Made by a program: the position numbers and the translations under genes. Source: Clostridia bacterium (GTDB lineage Bacteria > Bacillota > Clostridia > Oscillospirales > Acutalibacteraceae). From it: a stretch of 64,000 nucleotides of DNA. Below the pieces are notes generated by a model. It was not told where the DNA came from. It did not search any database and was given only the letters and a program-made list of their open reading frames with translations. The stretch covers positions 78,601-142,600 of the forward strand of contig JAFZOL010000005.1 in assembly GCA_017550625.1 (NCBI GenBank), written 5' to 3'. Below are positions 16,349 through 24,348 of the stretch, piece by piece. How positions within the stretch are numbered: position 1 is the first letter of the stretch; the number at the start of each line of letters is the position of its first letter.

Positions 16349-17140
16349 TTATTCCAGACCTACAGCCTGCCGCAGCACCTGCCGCGCGTCGGCGGCGGTC
16401 ACCTTGCCGTCGCCGTCAACGTCGCCGTCCACTTTGATGATGGATTCGAACCCGGCTGCTTTCAGTTTCTTCTGCAAAGCCTCGGCGTTCGCTTTCACGG
16501 TGTAGGCGCCGACCTGGACCCGGTACACCGCTTTTCCGGGAGTATCGGCATTTCCCGTTTCGGCGGCCTCGTTTGCTTTGATCTGCGCAGCTACGTCCGC
16601 GCGGAAAGCATCCATACTCTTGCCATGCTTCGGGAACCAGTGGGCCACGTCGCCATGGTTACTGGCGATCCCCTTTTTGTAACCCTCGGCGTGATCGATC
16701 ACGTTGCGCACGTCGATGTTGAACTTTTTACAGAGAAATGCGCACAGCTCCACGGCTTCCCTGTACACCTTATCGAAGTACGTTTTATCGGACAGTCCGT
16801 CCTCGCAGATCTCGAACGCGAGATGCGTGTCGTTGGAGCTGCCGCCGTTGTTCCAGCCTTTGCAATCCCACGGGAGGATCTGATAGGTGGCAATGCTGCC
16901 GTCTTTGAGTTTGCCGATAAAAGCATGGCAGCAGATTCTTTTTCCGGCCGGGCGATACTGATTCCACGTATTCCCGTACTGATTCTGTCCCAGTAGCCCG
17001 TCGTCGGGCCCGACATACCGTTTCAGAAACGGGTTGTTAGCTCCGGTGGAATGCACCATGATCCCGGTCGGCGTCCACGGCGTCCCGTGGTTCACGATGT
17101 AGCACTCGTTGTTCGTCGCCAAAACAGTATGGAGATTCAT
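16349..17140 (-). CDS. endolysin: amidase_2 + SPOR-like + dockerin-like motif
   Basis: 263 residues. Residues about 20-170 match N-acetylmuramoyl-L-alanine amidases (Amidase_2): 'GIMVHSTG' and 'NVIDHAEGYKKG...HGDVAHWFP' supply the zinc His residues. About 205-235 (YRVQVGAYTVKANAEALQKK) is a SPOR-like peptidoglycan-binding segment. The last 28 residues (GDVDGDGKVTAADARQVL) match a single dockerin type I/EF-hand-like calcium repeat, unusual in an endolysin. It cuts the cell wall at lysis. Last gene of the late operon; overlaps the holin-like gene by four bases. Confidence 0.9.
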   Translation of the reverse strand: MNLHTVLATNNECYIVNHGTPWTPTGIMVHSTGANNPFLKRYVGPDDGLLGQNQYGNTWNQYRPAGKRICCHAFIGKLKDGSIATYQILPWDCKGWNNGGSSNDTHLAFEICEDGLSDKTYFDKVYREAVELCAFLCKKFNIDVRNVIDHAEGYKKGIASNHGDVAHWFPKHGKSMDAFRADVAAQIKANEAAETGNADTPGKAVYRVQVGAYTVKANAEALQKKLKAAGFESIIKVDGDVDGDGKVTAADARQVLRQAVGLE

Positions 17141-17382
17141 TCCGATCCCTCCGTTTCAATTTCAGATACCATATTGCCGACGTCGGCAATATGGGTGCCG
17201 CTATCGGCTATTCCTTCGCCGAAGATATAGGCGATAATCGAGCCCGCCGCCGTAATCACGCCAGCGAGCTTTTCCGGGGACTTGTCCGGGCTTTGCGTGT
17301 AAACGACGATCCCGATTACAAGTCCGGTAATCAAAGCCCAAAACTTTCGGGATGTCAGTTTTCGCTTCCAATCGATCTTCAA
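17137..17382 (-). CDS. holin-like small membrane protein
   Basis: 81 residues with charged N-terminus (MKIDWKRKLTSRKFW), a membrane segment (about 15-32) and a second hydrophobic stretch (about 42-55, VITAAGSIIAYIFGE), then an acidic tail. Size, topology and the ATGA overlap with the endolysin fit a phage holin, which makes the membrane hole that lets endolysin reach the wall. Family resemblance is to small phage holins; not proven. Confidence 0.75.
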   Translation of the reverse strand: MKIDWKRKLTSRKFWALITGLVIGIVVYTQSPDKSPEKLAGVITAAGSIIAYIFGEGIADSGTHIADVGNMVSEIETEGSE

Positions 17383-17672
17383 GAGATTCCCTCCTTTTTC
17401 TTCTGATCGTGAGCCTTCTGATTCATGTGTTTTTCGATTCGCTCGATGGCGTTAGTGACCGGGCCGTTGCAGCCCTGCTCCTTCAGGCCCTTGAGGCACG
17501 CCAAGACTCCATAGGTGAGCAAACACAGCTCCTCGTTCATGGCGGCGATATCCTCGTCCTGCCGTCGCTGGCGCTGCACCCATGTGACGATCTTATAAAC
17601 AAACCCGCCGATGGCGAGTAAGGCCGCCAACACCGCGGCAGCCTTAATAACAAAATCTGCGTCAACGTACAT
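17379..17672 (-). CDS. small membrane protein of the lysis cassette
   Basis: 97 residues from ATG 17672, chosen because AAGGAGG sits six bases before it; the frame is open farther upstream. One membrane segment (about 8-30) is followed by a basic stretch and a helical region (EDIAAMNEELCLLTYGVLACLKGLKEQG). Similar proteins lie next to holins in clostridial phages and may be a second holin component or antiholin. Overlaps the holin-like gene by four bases. Confidence 0.65.
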   Translation of the reverse strand: MYVDADFVIKAAAVLAALLAIGGFVYKIVTWVQRQRRQDEDIAAMNEELCLLTYGVLACLKGLKEQGCNGPVTNAIERIEKHMNQKAHDQKKKEGIS

Positions 17673-17683
17673 CTCTGTCCTCC

Positions 17684-17818
17684 TTATTGCGCCGAAAGAA
17701 TGGACGGCGTAATATGAAGCCCGTTGCTCTCCGACCATTCCGCGCTGAACAGGAATATGCGGTAGGCCACGGCAAGCGAGGCCAGCGCGATCAGAATAGA
17801 TATCTGGGATTGTGCCAT
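17684..17818 (-). CDS. 44-residue membrane peptide
   Basis: Short gene with a strong AGGAGGGA before ATG 17818. One hydrophobic segment (ISILIALASLAVAYRIFLF). It sits between the tail and lysis genes; it could be a lysis accessory. No family recognised. Confidence 0.6.
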   Translation of the reverse strand: MAQSQISILIALASLAVAYRIFLFSAEWSESNGLHITPSILSAQ

Positions 17819-17829
17819 ATGAATCCCTC

Positions 17830-18042
17830 CTATAATACGCGTGTGCTTCCGATATATACTGCGGTGGCCTTCGTGCCCGCCGCCGTTATCACACGGTCGG
17901 TGTTGTGCACGGTGACCCATTCGGGCCTGCCGCTCGTGAGCCGTCGGTTCGGCTTATTCTTGTTCCCGTCCGGGATGATCTTTTCTTTAATCTCAAGCCC
18001 GTATTCTTCCCGGACCTTATCCGGGTTTAGAAAAACAGCCAT
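17830..18042 (-). CDS. 70-residue protein resembling the start of a phage amidase
   Basis: GAGGAGG precedes ATG 18042, so it is likely translated. Residues 1-50 (MAVFLNPDKVREEYG, KIIPDGNKNKPNRR, EWVTVHNT) resemble the N-terminus of phage N-acetylmuramoyl-L-alanine amidases, including the VHNT zinc-histidine segment. The remaining amidase domain is missing, and the sequence diverges into TDRVITAAGTKATAVYIG before a stop. It may be a truncated amidase remnant or a tail-associated adaptor; I cannot decide. Confidence 0.55.
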   Translation of the reverse strand: MAVFLNPDKVREEYGLEIKEKIIPDGNKNKPNRRLTSGRPEWVTVHNTDRVITAAGTKATAVYIGSTRVL

Positions 18043-18055
18043 TTCGTTTTCCTCC

Positions 18056-18565
18056 TCAGTTGGAACCGTATCCGAGTTGGATCGGCGTAATTGTCACGCT
18101 GCCGTTTGAATACCAATATCCGACGATCAGATAAGGTCGGTTGCCCGCGCCGAAACTGGTTTCAAGCGGGCAAGAGAATTCTATCAGCGTTGAATTAAAT
18201 AAACGCATACGGGCGACCGCCGTGCACGGCAGGTTAAAAATGTCCGTGAACGACAGCCAAATCTCAGGCGTTTTTCCGGCGGTGATGGCGGCCATTGCGT
18301 CGGCAAATGTGCAGGATACGCCGCCGTGCGTCAGATTTGTCACCTCAAGCGTCGCTAAATTGAGGTCGCAGTTTACAACGTAGCTTTGGTCCTTGCCGTC
18401 GGCGTAAGTCTTCGTGGCGTAGGCAGAAAGGCTCTGGTGCGCCGTCAAAAAACCGGAGTCGTTCGTGAGGTCCGAAGTCTTTGTCGGAATCAGCGCGATC
18501 ACCCTTTTCAGCAGCGGCACAAGCGCGGATTTTAGCTGATTGAAAAACGCGGTATTGATAGCCAT
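18056..18565 (-). CDS. tail fibre/appendage protein
   Basis: 169 residues. The N-terminal 65 residues contain 'KTSDLTNDSGFLTAHQSLSAYATKTYAD', a phrase typical of phage fibre shafts; the C-terminal part is beta-rich. Shares 'SDLTNDxGxx' with the neighbouring fibre gene. Likely part of the receptor-binding apparatus; exact role unknown. Confidence 0.65.
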   Translation of the reverse strand: MAINTAFFNQLKSALVPLLKRVIALIPTKTSDLTNDSGFLTAHQSLSAYATKTYADGKDQSYVVNCDLNLATLEVTNLTHGGVSCTFADAMAAITAGKTPEIWLSFTDIFNLPCTAVARMRLFNSTLIEFSCPLETSFGAGNRPYLIVGYWYSNGSVTITPIQLGYGSN

Positions 18566-18577
18566 ACGCTCACCGCC

Positions 18578-19642
18578 TTACGCGCTGAGCACGTTGTCCC
18601 AGATGGTCTGGATCTGCGCGTTGGTCAGCTCCACGATGTCGGTTTCCTTGACGTAGCCGGAGAGATCCATCGACGTCTGCCCGATCCGCTCAAAGCCGTT
18701 GTTCACGTAGATCCACTCGGCGTAGATGTTGTTCGTCGCCGTTTCCGAAAGCGGCACGAGATAGATCTTGTTGGTCTCGCCCGTCACGGTCGGCACGCCG
18801 GAGGCGTTATATTCGCCGGAGGTGAGGATCCGGAACGAGAACCCGGCGATCCCGCCGATGGCAGAATCCACGTAGGTCTTGACGGCCTTCGGCGATGCCG
18901 TTTTCGCGTCGCTCGCCGCATCCGAGGAGATATCCGTACTGATAACCGGCACGGTCGGGATCGCCTCATCGACATACTCCTCAGTGGCGTACCCGTCAAG
19001 GTCGTCGTCGTGCAGCACGTTGTCGGTCCGTGCCTGCTGCAGAACCCCCGTCAGCGTGGAATCGATCTCCACACTGAGCAGAGAATCCCCGGCGCTCCCA
19101 TAAGGCACGACGCCGGAAAAATAGAGCGACGATCCGCTGCCGAACACGATCCGCAGAGGCAGCTCGAAGTTGATGCTGCCGTACATGGTGCCACTCAGAA
19201 CGACCTCATACCCGGCCTCTTTCGCCGCCAGAATGTTGGCGATCGTCTCCGTGATCGTTACCGTATTCGGTTCCACGCTCGTATCGACGGTTGCTTCCAC
19301 GACGTGCTTCGCCTGATCGATATACCCCTCGTCGTTTGTCAGATCGCTGACAGCCGTCGGAACATTCACATTCACCGCCTTGTTTATAGGAATGAGCGCG
19401 GTCCCGTTGACCTTTACAGACTCAATCACGTTTGCCTGTGCCGTAGACGGCGCGTGCGCAGCCTGCGAATGGGCATACGCCGCGTCATACTGCGCCTTCA
19501 GCGCGTCGGTCAGATCGTTATCACTCAGAGTCTTATACACCGAGCTGCTGCCGGTCTTATAGACCTTCTGGACAAACTTGTTCTTGATCAGCGTAAAGAT
19601 GTAAGTCAGGGCGTTTGCCCCGGTATTGTTGATAGTCGACAT
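18578..19642 (-). CDS. tail fibre-like protein
   Basis: 354 residues. N-terminal 'MSTINNTGANALTYIFTLIKNKFV' is common in phage fibre proteins. The centre holds 'SDLTNDEGYID' and repeated Ser/Thr/Ala segments ('DASDAKTASPKAVKTYVDSAI'-type coiled shaft), then a globular end. Probably the distal part of the fibre. A GGAGGAG ribosome binding site precedes ATG 19642. Confidence 0.7.
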   Translation of the reverse strand: MSTINNTGANALTYIFTLIKNKFVQKVYKTGSSSVYKTLSDNDLTDALKAQYDAAYAHSQAAHAPSTAQANVIESVKVNGTALIPINKAVNVNVPTAVSDLTNDEGYIDQAKHVVEATVDTSVEPNTVTITETIANILAAKEAGYEVVLSGTMYGSINFELPLRIVFGSGSSLYFSGVVPYGSAGDSLLSVEIDSTLTGVLQQARTDNVLHDDDLDGYATEEYVDEAIPTVPVISTDISSDAASDAKTASPKAVKTYVDSAIGGIAGFSFRILTSGEYNASGVPTVTGETNKIYLVPLSETATNNIYAEWIYVNNGFERIGQTSMDLSGYVKETDIVELTNAQIQTIWDNVLSA

Positions 19643-19658
19643 GCATTCTCCTCCTTAT

Positions 19659-19892
19659 TTAATCCGCCATCACAGTGTTCCAGATGGCGAGTATTTCCGT
19701 GTTTTCGATTTCATCGAGCAGCCCCAGCTCATCGCCGGTTTTGTCCCCGATCAGCTCCACGCCGTTGATTCTCGGGTGGTTTCTCAGGATTTCATAATCC
19801 GTCGCCGTGCCGCCGCTCCCGCCGTCGCGCACATGCAGTGCCAGCGGAGGTGACTCCTCCGCAACGTGCAGACTGATTCTGCATCCACTCAT
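19659..19892 (-). CDS. small fibre-adjacent phage protein
   Basis: 77 residues ending in 'LRNHPRINGVELIGDKTGDELGLLDEI', a short conserved segment seen in clostridial phage fibre regions. Overlaps the preceding gene's stop by four bases, indicating translational coupling. Function unknown; perhaps fibre assembly. Confidence 0.6.
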   Translation of the reverse strand: MSGCRISLHVAEESPPLALHVRDGGSGGTATDYEILRNHPRINGVELIGDKTGDELGLLDEIENTEILAIWNTVMAD

Positions 19893-20182
19893 TCCAAACG
19901 CCTCCTCAGCAGATTATCGCCGACGTCCAGATTTGCGATCTCCGTTGCATCCCGGAGCGCCCCGGACAGCAGATTTACCTGCACGCCGACGGTGCCGGGG
20001 TTCAGCAGCCCGCTCTGCTCCTGCGTCAGCCGGATGCGCAGCGTGTGCGCGTCGACAAGCTCAAAGGCCGTGATGTCGATCTCTGTGCGCCCTTGCTGCA
20101 GCGTGACGTGGATCTGATCATAATCGGGAATCTCCCTCTCCGGGATCTCGATCTCCAGCGACGGCGTTGTCCAGATCGTCAT
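19889..20182 (-). CDS. small phage structural protein of the fibre region
   Basis: 97 residues from ATG 20182, chosen because AAAGGAGG is well spaced before it. Beta-rich sequence (LEIEIPEREIPDYDQIHVTL, DITAFELVDAHTLRIRLTQEQ). This type of protein accompanies fibre genes in Firmicutes phages. Function not known. It ends by a four-base overlap with the next gene. Confidence 0.6.
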   Translation of the reverse strand: MTIWTTPSLEIEIPEREIPDYDQIHVTLQQGRTEIDITAFELVDAHTLRIRLTQEQSGLLNPGTVGVQVNLLSGALRDATEIANLDVGDNLLRRRLE

Positions 20183-20195
20183 ACGCTCGCCTCCT

Positions 20196-21464
20196 TTAGA
20201 TCCCGCAGACGTACGTGACGGCAGCGTACAGGTTGAGGCTGCCGGACGTGCCGGTCGTGTGGTAGGTTTGCGCATAGATCTTCCCGTTGGTCTTGACGTG
20301 CAGTCTCACGCGCAGAGCATTATCGCTCGGGCAGCATACGTCCTGCGCGATGTTATACGGAGGCGCCAGGCGGACCGTTCTCACGCCGCCGTACGCGATC
20401 CCGAAATCGTACGTCGTCGGCAGCGTACCGATCTCCGTTTCCACTCCCGCGGGCATATTTTTCAGGTTCCGGACGGCGACCGTGCAGACGCCGAACCCGA
20501 ATATCACGATGATCTGGTCCGCGTAATCCGACGAGAGCACGACCAATGGCGGTCCCGCCACGTAGCTGACGATTTCCCAAAGGGATTCGCTAAGATCGTG
20601 TATGGGCCCGTATACGCCGTCCGACGTGATCGGCGCGGTATCGCCCGCCGTCGGTGCCGTCGACAGCGCGCTCACGCCGGTCCCGCCTCTCGTCACGCTC
20701 AGCACGCCCGCGTTGATGTCGGAAGCGTTGTGCGTATGGCTCGCGGCAGCGGCGCCGAGCTGCGCCCGCGTCACGCTGTGCGGGTTCGAGTTGTTGCCGA
20801 TGTGCGAAATGAGCGACGAGACCGCCTTCTTGATCTTGCCCATCAGCGTCGTCATGCGTTCGCCGGTCAGCGGCTCCTCCAGCGTCCCCGCCGCCGAAAA
20901 ATTGACGACCTGATTGTCAAAGGGCAGGTTTTCCACGTTGCCGAGCCCCACCTGCGCCTTCGTGACGTTATGCGGATTGCTCTTATCGGCTTCGTGCTCC
21001 TGCAGCTCCGCCTTCGTCGCGAAAACGGCGCTCTCGGCCATGATCGCCGTCACGTTTTCGGCGTCGCCCACCACGATCATCAGATTGACGGTCTGCTCCG
21101 CCACCACCGCGCCGGCCGGCGTCAGCATCCCGGCATCGTCTCCGTCGTTGACGTAGGCATACAGCACCTCGTCCGCGCCCTGCTCGTCCAGCTTTGCGAA
21201 AAGGCCGAGCTCCGTCCAGCGCATGGGCTCCTCGATGATGGAATTGTCAAAGCTGCCCGTGATCGTCACGTAGCCGCTTGTCGTTTTGTCGATCGCGGTG
21301 ATGCCGAATTCATATTCCGGGATCACCAGCTCCTCCAGATCGGCGGCGTCGGCAGGCGGCGCGCCGCTGCCGATCTCAAATTTCGTAAAAACAAGTCCGT
21401 CGCCGGCAATCGCCCGCATCAGCAGCGCGCGGCCGGCGTCGGTCAGAATCGGAGCATTTACCAT
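20196..21464 (-). CDS. P2-type tail fibre protein (gpH-like)
   Basis: 422 residues. The N-terminal 130 (APILTDAGRALLMRAIAGD, IEEPMRWTELGLFAK) match the P2 gpH-like fibre attachment domain (DUF3751-like), which docks on the baseplate beside gpI. Then come two shaft repeats, 'NPHNVTKAQVGLGNVEN' and 'NPHSVTRAQLGAAAASHTHN', and a receptor-facing C-terminal domain. Directly downstream of gpI, the standard P2 order J-I-H. Confidence 0.85.
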   Translation of the reverse strand: MVNAPILTDAGRALLMRAIAGDGLVFTKFEIGSGAPPADAADLEELVIPEYEFGITAIDKTTSGYVTITGSFDNSIIEEPMRWTELGLFAKLDEQGADEVLYAYVNDGDDAGMLTPAGAVVAEQTVNLMIVVGDAENVTAIMAESAVFATKAELQEHEADKSNPHNVTKAQVGLGNVENLPFDNQVVNFSAAGTLEEPLTGERMTTLMGKIKKAVSSLISHIGNNSNPHSVTRAQLGAAAASHTHNASDINAGVLSVTRGGTGVSALSTAPTAGDTAPITSDGVYGPIHDLSESLWEIVSYVAGPPLVVLSSDYADQIIVIFGFGVCTVAVRNLKNMPAGVETEIGTLPTTYDFGIAYGGVRTVRLAPPYNIAQDVCCPSDNALRVRLHVKTNGKIYAQTYHTTGTSGSLNLYAAVTYVCGI

Positions 21465-21477
21465 GTTGCATCCTCCT

Positions 21478-22059
21478 TTAGTCGATTCCGGGAACGGTCA
21501 GCGTCATCTCGCTCCCGGTGTGCAGGGCGAGCCCCGCATAGATTGTTTTGGATCTCCCGCCGACAAACGTCACCTTGTCCGGCACGGATCGAAGGTTGAT
21601 GAAATACTTCGCGGCGGCAAGCAGCGCTTCGATGTCTTCGTCGCTCATGAGCTTCCCGCCGAGATCGGCTGTAAGCCGGTAATGATAAGCCTGCCCTCCG
21701 TAGTCGTACCACTCCTGCAGCGTTGCGCCCGCGAACGCGTCCGAGATCACGCGCTGCACCGCTCCTGCGGTCCCAAGGCTCCGGTGCACGCTCCAAACGC
21801 TTTTCAACAGGTTTCGTTTGACGTCCGTCGTCGCGTCCGGGAACCACCAGTCGAGCTTGAAATCAACCGCCAGCCTGTCGAGCAGCACGTCTGGCAGCGC
21901 GTCGATCGCGGCATACACCGCAATCGCGCCTGCGTCCTCATACTGCCGTCCGAAGGACTCGGCCACGGCGGCGGCGAGCGCGTAGATCCGCCCGGTCCCG
22001 GACAGCGGCAGCGGCAGCGCGGCGAGCATTGAGTCCTTCGAAAACTCACTCATCCTCAT
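21478..22059 (-). CDS. baseplate wedge protein, P2 gpI-like
   Basis: 193 residues of phage tail protein I type: 'LDRLAVDFKLDWWFPDATTDVKRNLLKSV' and 'HRSLGTAGAVQRVISDAF' are typical. gpI links baseplate wedge J to the fibre. Its start overlaps the end of gpJ by 14 bases. Confidence 0.9.
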   Translation of the reverse strand: MRMSEFSKDSMLAALPLPLSGTGRIYALAAAVAESFGRQYEDAGAIAVYAAIDALPDVLLDRLAVDFKLDWWFPDATTDVKRNLLKSVWSVHRSLGTAGAVQRVISDAFAGATLQEWYDYGGQAYHYRLTADLGGKLMSDEDIEALLAAAKYFINLRSVPDKVTFVGGRSKTIYAGLALHTGSEMTLTVPGID

Positions 22060-23389
22060 AGCCTCCGTTCGTGATCGTTACGGTACCCACGGCGGCGATC
22101 TCCGGCGCGCTGCCGTCGCTGCCGTCGGAAAGCGCGGTAAAGGTCGGCGCCGTGATCACGGCCCGCTTGATGCCGGTCGCCATCAATAACTGCCAGAGCT
22201 TCGAGGGGTTGACGTCCCGCCCGAGTTTCCCGTGCTGCCAGTCGATATACTCCTGCACGGCTTTTTCCACTGCGGCGGTGATCTCGGCGGCGGGCGTCCC
22301 GGAATTGCGGGGCAGATAATAGGTCAGGTTGACGTTATAAGACACGACCTCGGGATCGTGCACCTCCACCCTGTCCGTCAGCGGCCGCGCGTCCCGGGCG
22401 CTGCACGCGGTCAGGATCGCCGTTTTGAGCACGGACCCGACCGGCTGGCCGTCCTGCGTCACGGCGTACAAATAGACAAGGCCGGGCAGCTCCTTGCGGT
22501 AGCGCACCGTGTTCGTTTCCCCGGCGGACGCGTAATAAAACACGGTGCTCGCGGAAACACCCGGCGATCCGCTGGTCGCCGGGCTGCCGTTGACCGTCAC
22601 GGTGGAAAGATCCACGCCCTCCTTGCCGAGGATAATGCCCTCGATGCCGTTCTCGCTGTCCACGATCGTCGGCAGCAGTTCCTCCACCCAAACCATGGGC
22701 CGCACGGCCTTCACGTCGGCGATCTCCGCAGACGCGGATTTCGCCCGGTAGATATAGCCGCCCTCGCTCCCGGCCGCGGAGGCGCCGTCCAGGCTCGCCC
22801 GCATCCGGGCGAAATAGGCGTCGTCGTCCTCGGTCTCGCTGCCGCCGTCGCTCTCGTCGGTGTTCGCGCAGGCTACAAAAAACTGCACGTTGTCGGGGTC
22901 CACCAGCGTCGAGATCTGCCCGGCGGCGTAGCCGTTGCCGACTTCGCCGGCGGTCTGGCATTCAACCATCACGTCGATGCTGCTCTCTCCGATCGGGATC
23001 AGCGCGTCGGCGGTCGTCGCCCACGTCAGGCTCTGCGCCGTATCGGTCACGCGCGTCCCCGCCGGGATCAGCACCGCCGTCGTCGCGGGCGTGATCGTAA
23101 AGCGGACCGTGCATTTCGCCGCGGCGGCGGGATTGCGTTTCACACCGTAGATCCATTCCCCGAGCGCGTCAAGATATTCTCCGGCCGCGCTGCTCGGCAG
23201 ATTCATGTTTCCGGCGAAATTGAGCTTCACCCGCTCCCGCGCGACAGCGTCCGCGAACCATGCCAGCAGCAGCCGCTCCGGGTCTCCGGGCAGCAACGCG
23301 CGGCCCGTCTGCGCCTCAAAGGACGCAATCATTTCCGACTCAATTTCTTTTGCGTCGGTGGAAACGAAGTCGTAATCCATGCCTCTCAC
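22046..23389 (-). CDS. baseplate J-like protein
   Basis: 447 residues, baseplate J family (P2 gpJ/Mu gp47): 'GEYLDALGEWIYGVKRNPAAAAKCTVRFT', 'IPAGTRVTDTAQSLTWATT' and 'DAYFARMRASLDGASAAGSEGGYIYRAKSAS' in order. Forms the baseplate wedge. GTG 23389 is chosen since GGAGGTG is five bases before it and it shares GTGA with the preceding stop; ATG 23380 is the alternative. Confidence 0.93.
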   Translation of the reverse strand: MRGMDYDFVSTDAKEIESEMIASFEAQTGRALLPGDPERLLLAWFADAVARERVKLNFAGNMNLPSSAAGEYLDALGEWIYGVKRNPAAAAKCTVRFTITPATTAVLIPAGTRVTDTAQSLTWATTADALIPIGESSIDVMVECQTAGEVGNGYAAGQISTLVDPDNVQFFVACANTDESDGGSETEDDDAYFARMRASLDGASAAGSEGGYIYRAKSASAEIADVKAVRPMVWVEELLPTIVDSENGIEGIILGKEGVDLSTVTVNGSPATSGSPGVSASTVFYYASAGETNTVRYRKELPGLVYLYAVTQDGQPVGSVLKTAILTACSARDARPLTDRVEVHDPEVVSYNVNLTYYLPRNSGTPAAEITAAVEKAVQEYIDWQHGKLGRDVNPSKLWQLLMATGIKRAVITAPTFTALSDGSDGSAPEIAAVGTVTITNGGYEDE

Positions 23390-23703
23390 ACCGTCACCTC
23401 CAATTCGACGGACAGCACCCGGCTGTCGAACATGGTTTTTCCGGGCAGCAGCCGCACGCTCAGCACCTCGGCGCGCGGCTCAAAGCGCGCCATCGCATCT
23501 ATGATCTCGGCGGCGGCAAGCGCTTCGGCGGCAAACGCCGGGCGGTGCGTGAATTCCATCGGCAGCCCGTAGTCTCGATATAACGGGACCGTTCCCTTTT
23601 TTGTGGAGAGCAGCAGCGCCGCGTTCTGCAGCACCCGCCGCGTCTCATCCTGTTCCAATAGCGTCAGCGGCAGGGGCCTGTCGCTGCGGATCTCATATCG
23701 CAT
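23386..23703 (-). CDS. baseplate protein gpW/gp25 family
   Basis: 105 residues with the gp25/lysozyme-like baseplate signature: 'LLSTKKGTVPLYRDYGLPMEF' and a C-terminal 'MFDSRVLSVELEVTV'. Equivalent to P2 gpW, an inner baseplate wedge component. Couples to gpJ by a four-base overlap. Confidence 0.9.
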   Translation of the reverse strand: MRYEIRSDRPLPLTLLEQDETRRVLQNAALLLSTKKGTVPLYRDYGLPMEFTHRPAFAAEALAAAEIIDAMARFEPRAEVLSVRLLPGKTMFDSRVLSVELEVTV

Positions 23704-23704
23704 G

Positions 23705-24103
23705 TCAAAGCCTCCTGTCGTAGCCCAATAGGCTCACGCTGACGGTGGCGTCGATCAGGTCGCCGCGCCCGTCAAAGCGCTCCCCCGTGTACTTAAAGGA
23801 TTTGATGAGCCAGCGGTCGCCCACCTGATAGGTGCCGATCATCAGCCGCAGCGCAACGCCTTCCCGGCAGTAGTTTTCTACCCGGTGCAGGTCGAAATAG
23901 GGGTCCACGCCGAGATAGCGCGACAGCCGGAAACTCAGGCTCACCGTTTCCGGGTCCGCGCCGGCATATTCCACGACCCCGCGCCTGCCCTGCAGATTGT
24001 GAGTGTTCAGCCTTGCCGAGCCGCTGTGCTCGAATTTTTGGAACGTCTTGATCACGTCGTCGGAAACCTGAAACACGATGTCCCCAAGACAGCCTACCTG
24101 CAT
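23705..24103 (-). CDS. P2 gpU-like tail protein
   Basis: 132 residues matching phage P2 GpU: 'IVFQVSDDVIKTFQKFEHSGSARLNTHNL' and 'PETVSLSFRLSRYLGVDP'. gpU caps or terminates the P2-type tail tube. Here it is placed between D/V and W, differing from P2 gene order. Overlaps the next gene by ten bases. Confidence 0.88.
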   Translation of the reverse strand: MQVGCLGDIVFQVSDDVIKTFQKFEHSGSARLNTHNLQGRRGVVEYAGADPETVSLSFRLSRYLGVDPYFDLHRVENYCREGVALRLMIGTYQVGDRWLIKSFKYTGERFDGRGDLIDATVSVSLLGYDRRL

Positions 24104-24348
24104 GCTATCACCCCCAGAATGTAACCGTTTCCGTTGAATGAATCATCATAGAGGCACAGCACCACGTCCCCAATCGCGGGGGCCCAGCGCCCGGCATCCA
24201 CTTTGTGCGTATGGTCCTGCGCTGAGGCCGTCGTGAGGGAAGCCGGGTGCTGCAAAACATAGAGCCTGTCGCTCATCAGCTGCAGATCCGGAAAGTAGAC
24301 CCGCGCGCGGGCGCCCTCCACGCTCTGCACCTGCCCGATCCTTATCAT
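24094..24348 (-). CDS. short baseplate spike protein, gpV-like
   Basis: 84 residues. OB-like core: 'IGQVQSVEGARARVYFPDL' and 'GDVVLCLYDDSFNGNGYILGVI', typical of phage baseplate assembly V/spike N-terminal domains. Much shorter than P2 gpV (211 residues): only the OB domain is present and no needle. Overlaps the hub gene by four bases. Confidence 0.8.
   Translation of the reverse strand: MIRIGQVQSVEGARARVYFPDLQLMSDRLYVLQHPASLTTASAQDHTHKVDAGRWAPAIGDVVLCLYDDSFNGNGYILGVIACR

Noticed and set aside
20259..23572. Very long plus-strand frames opposite tail genes
   Set aside because: High-GC third-position shadows of the minus-strand baseplate genes; no starts or family signals.
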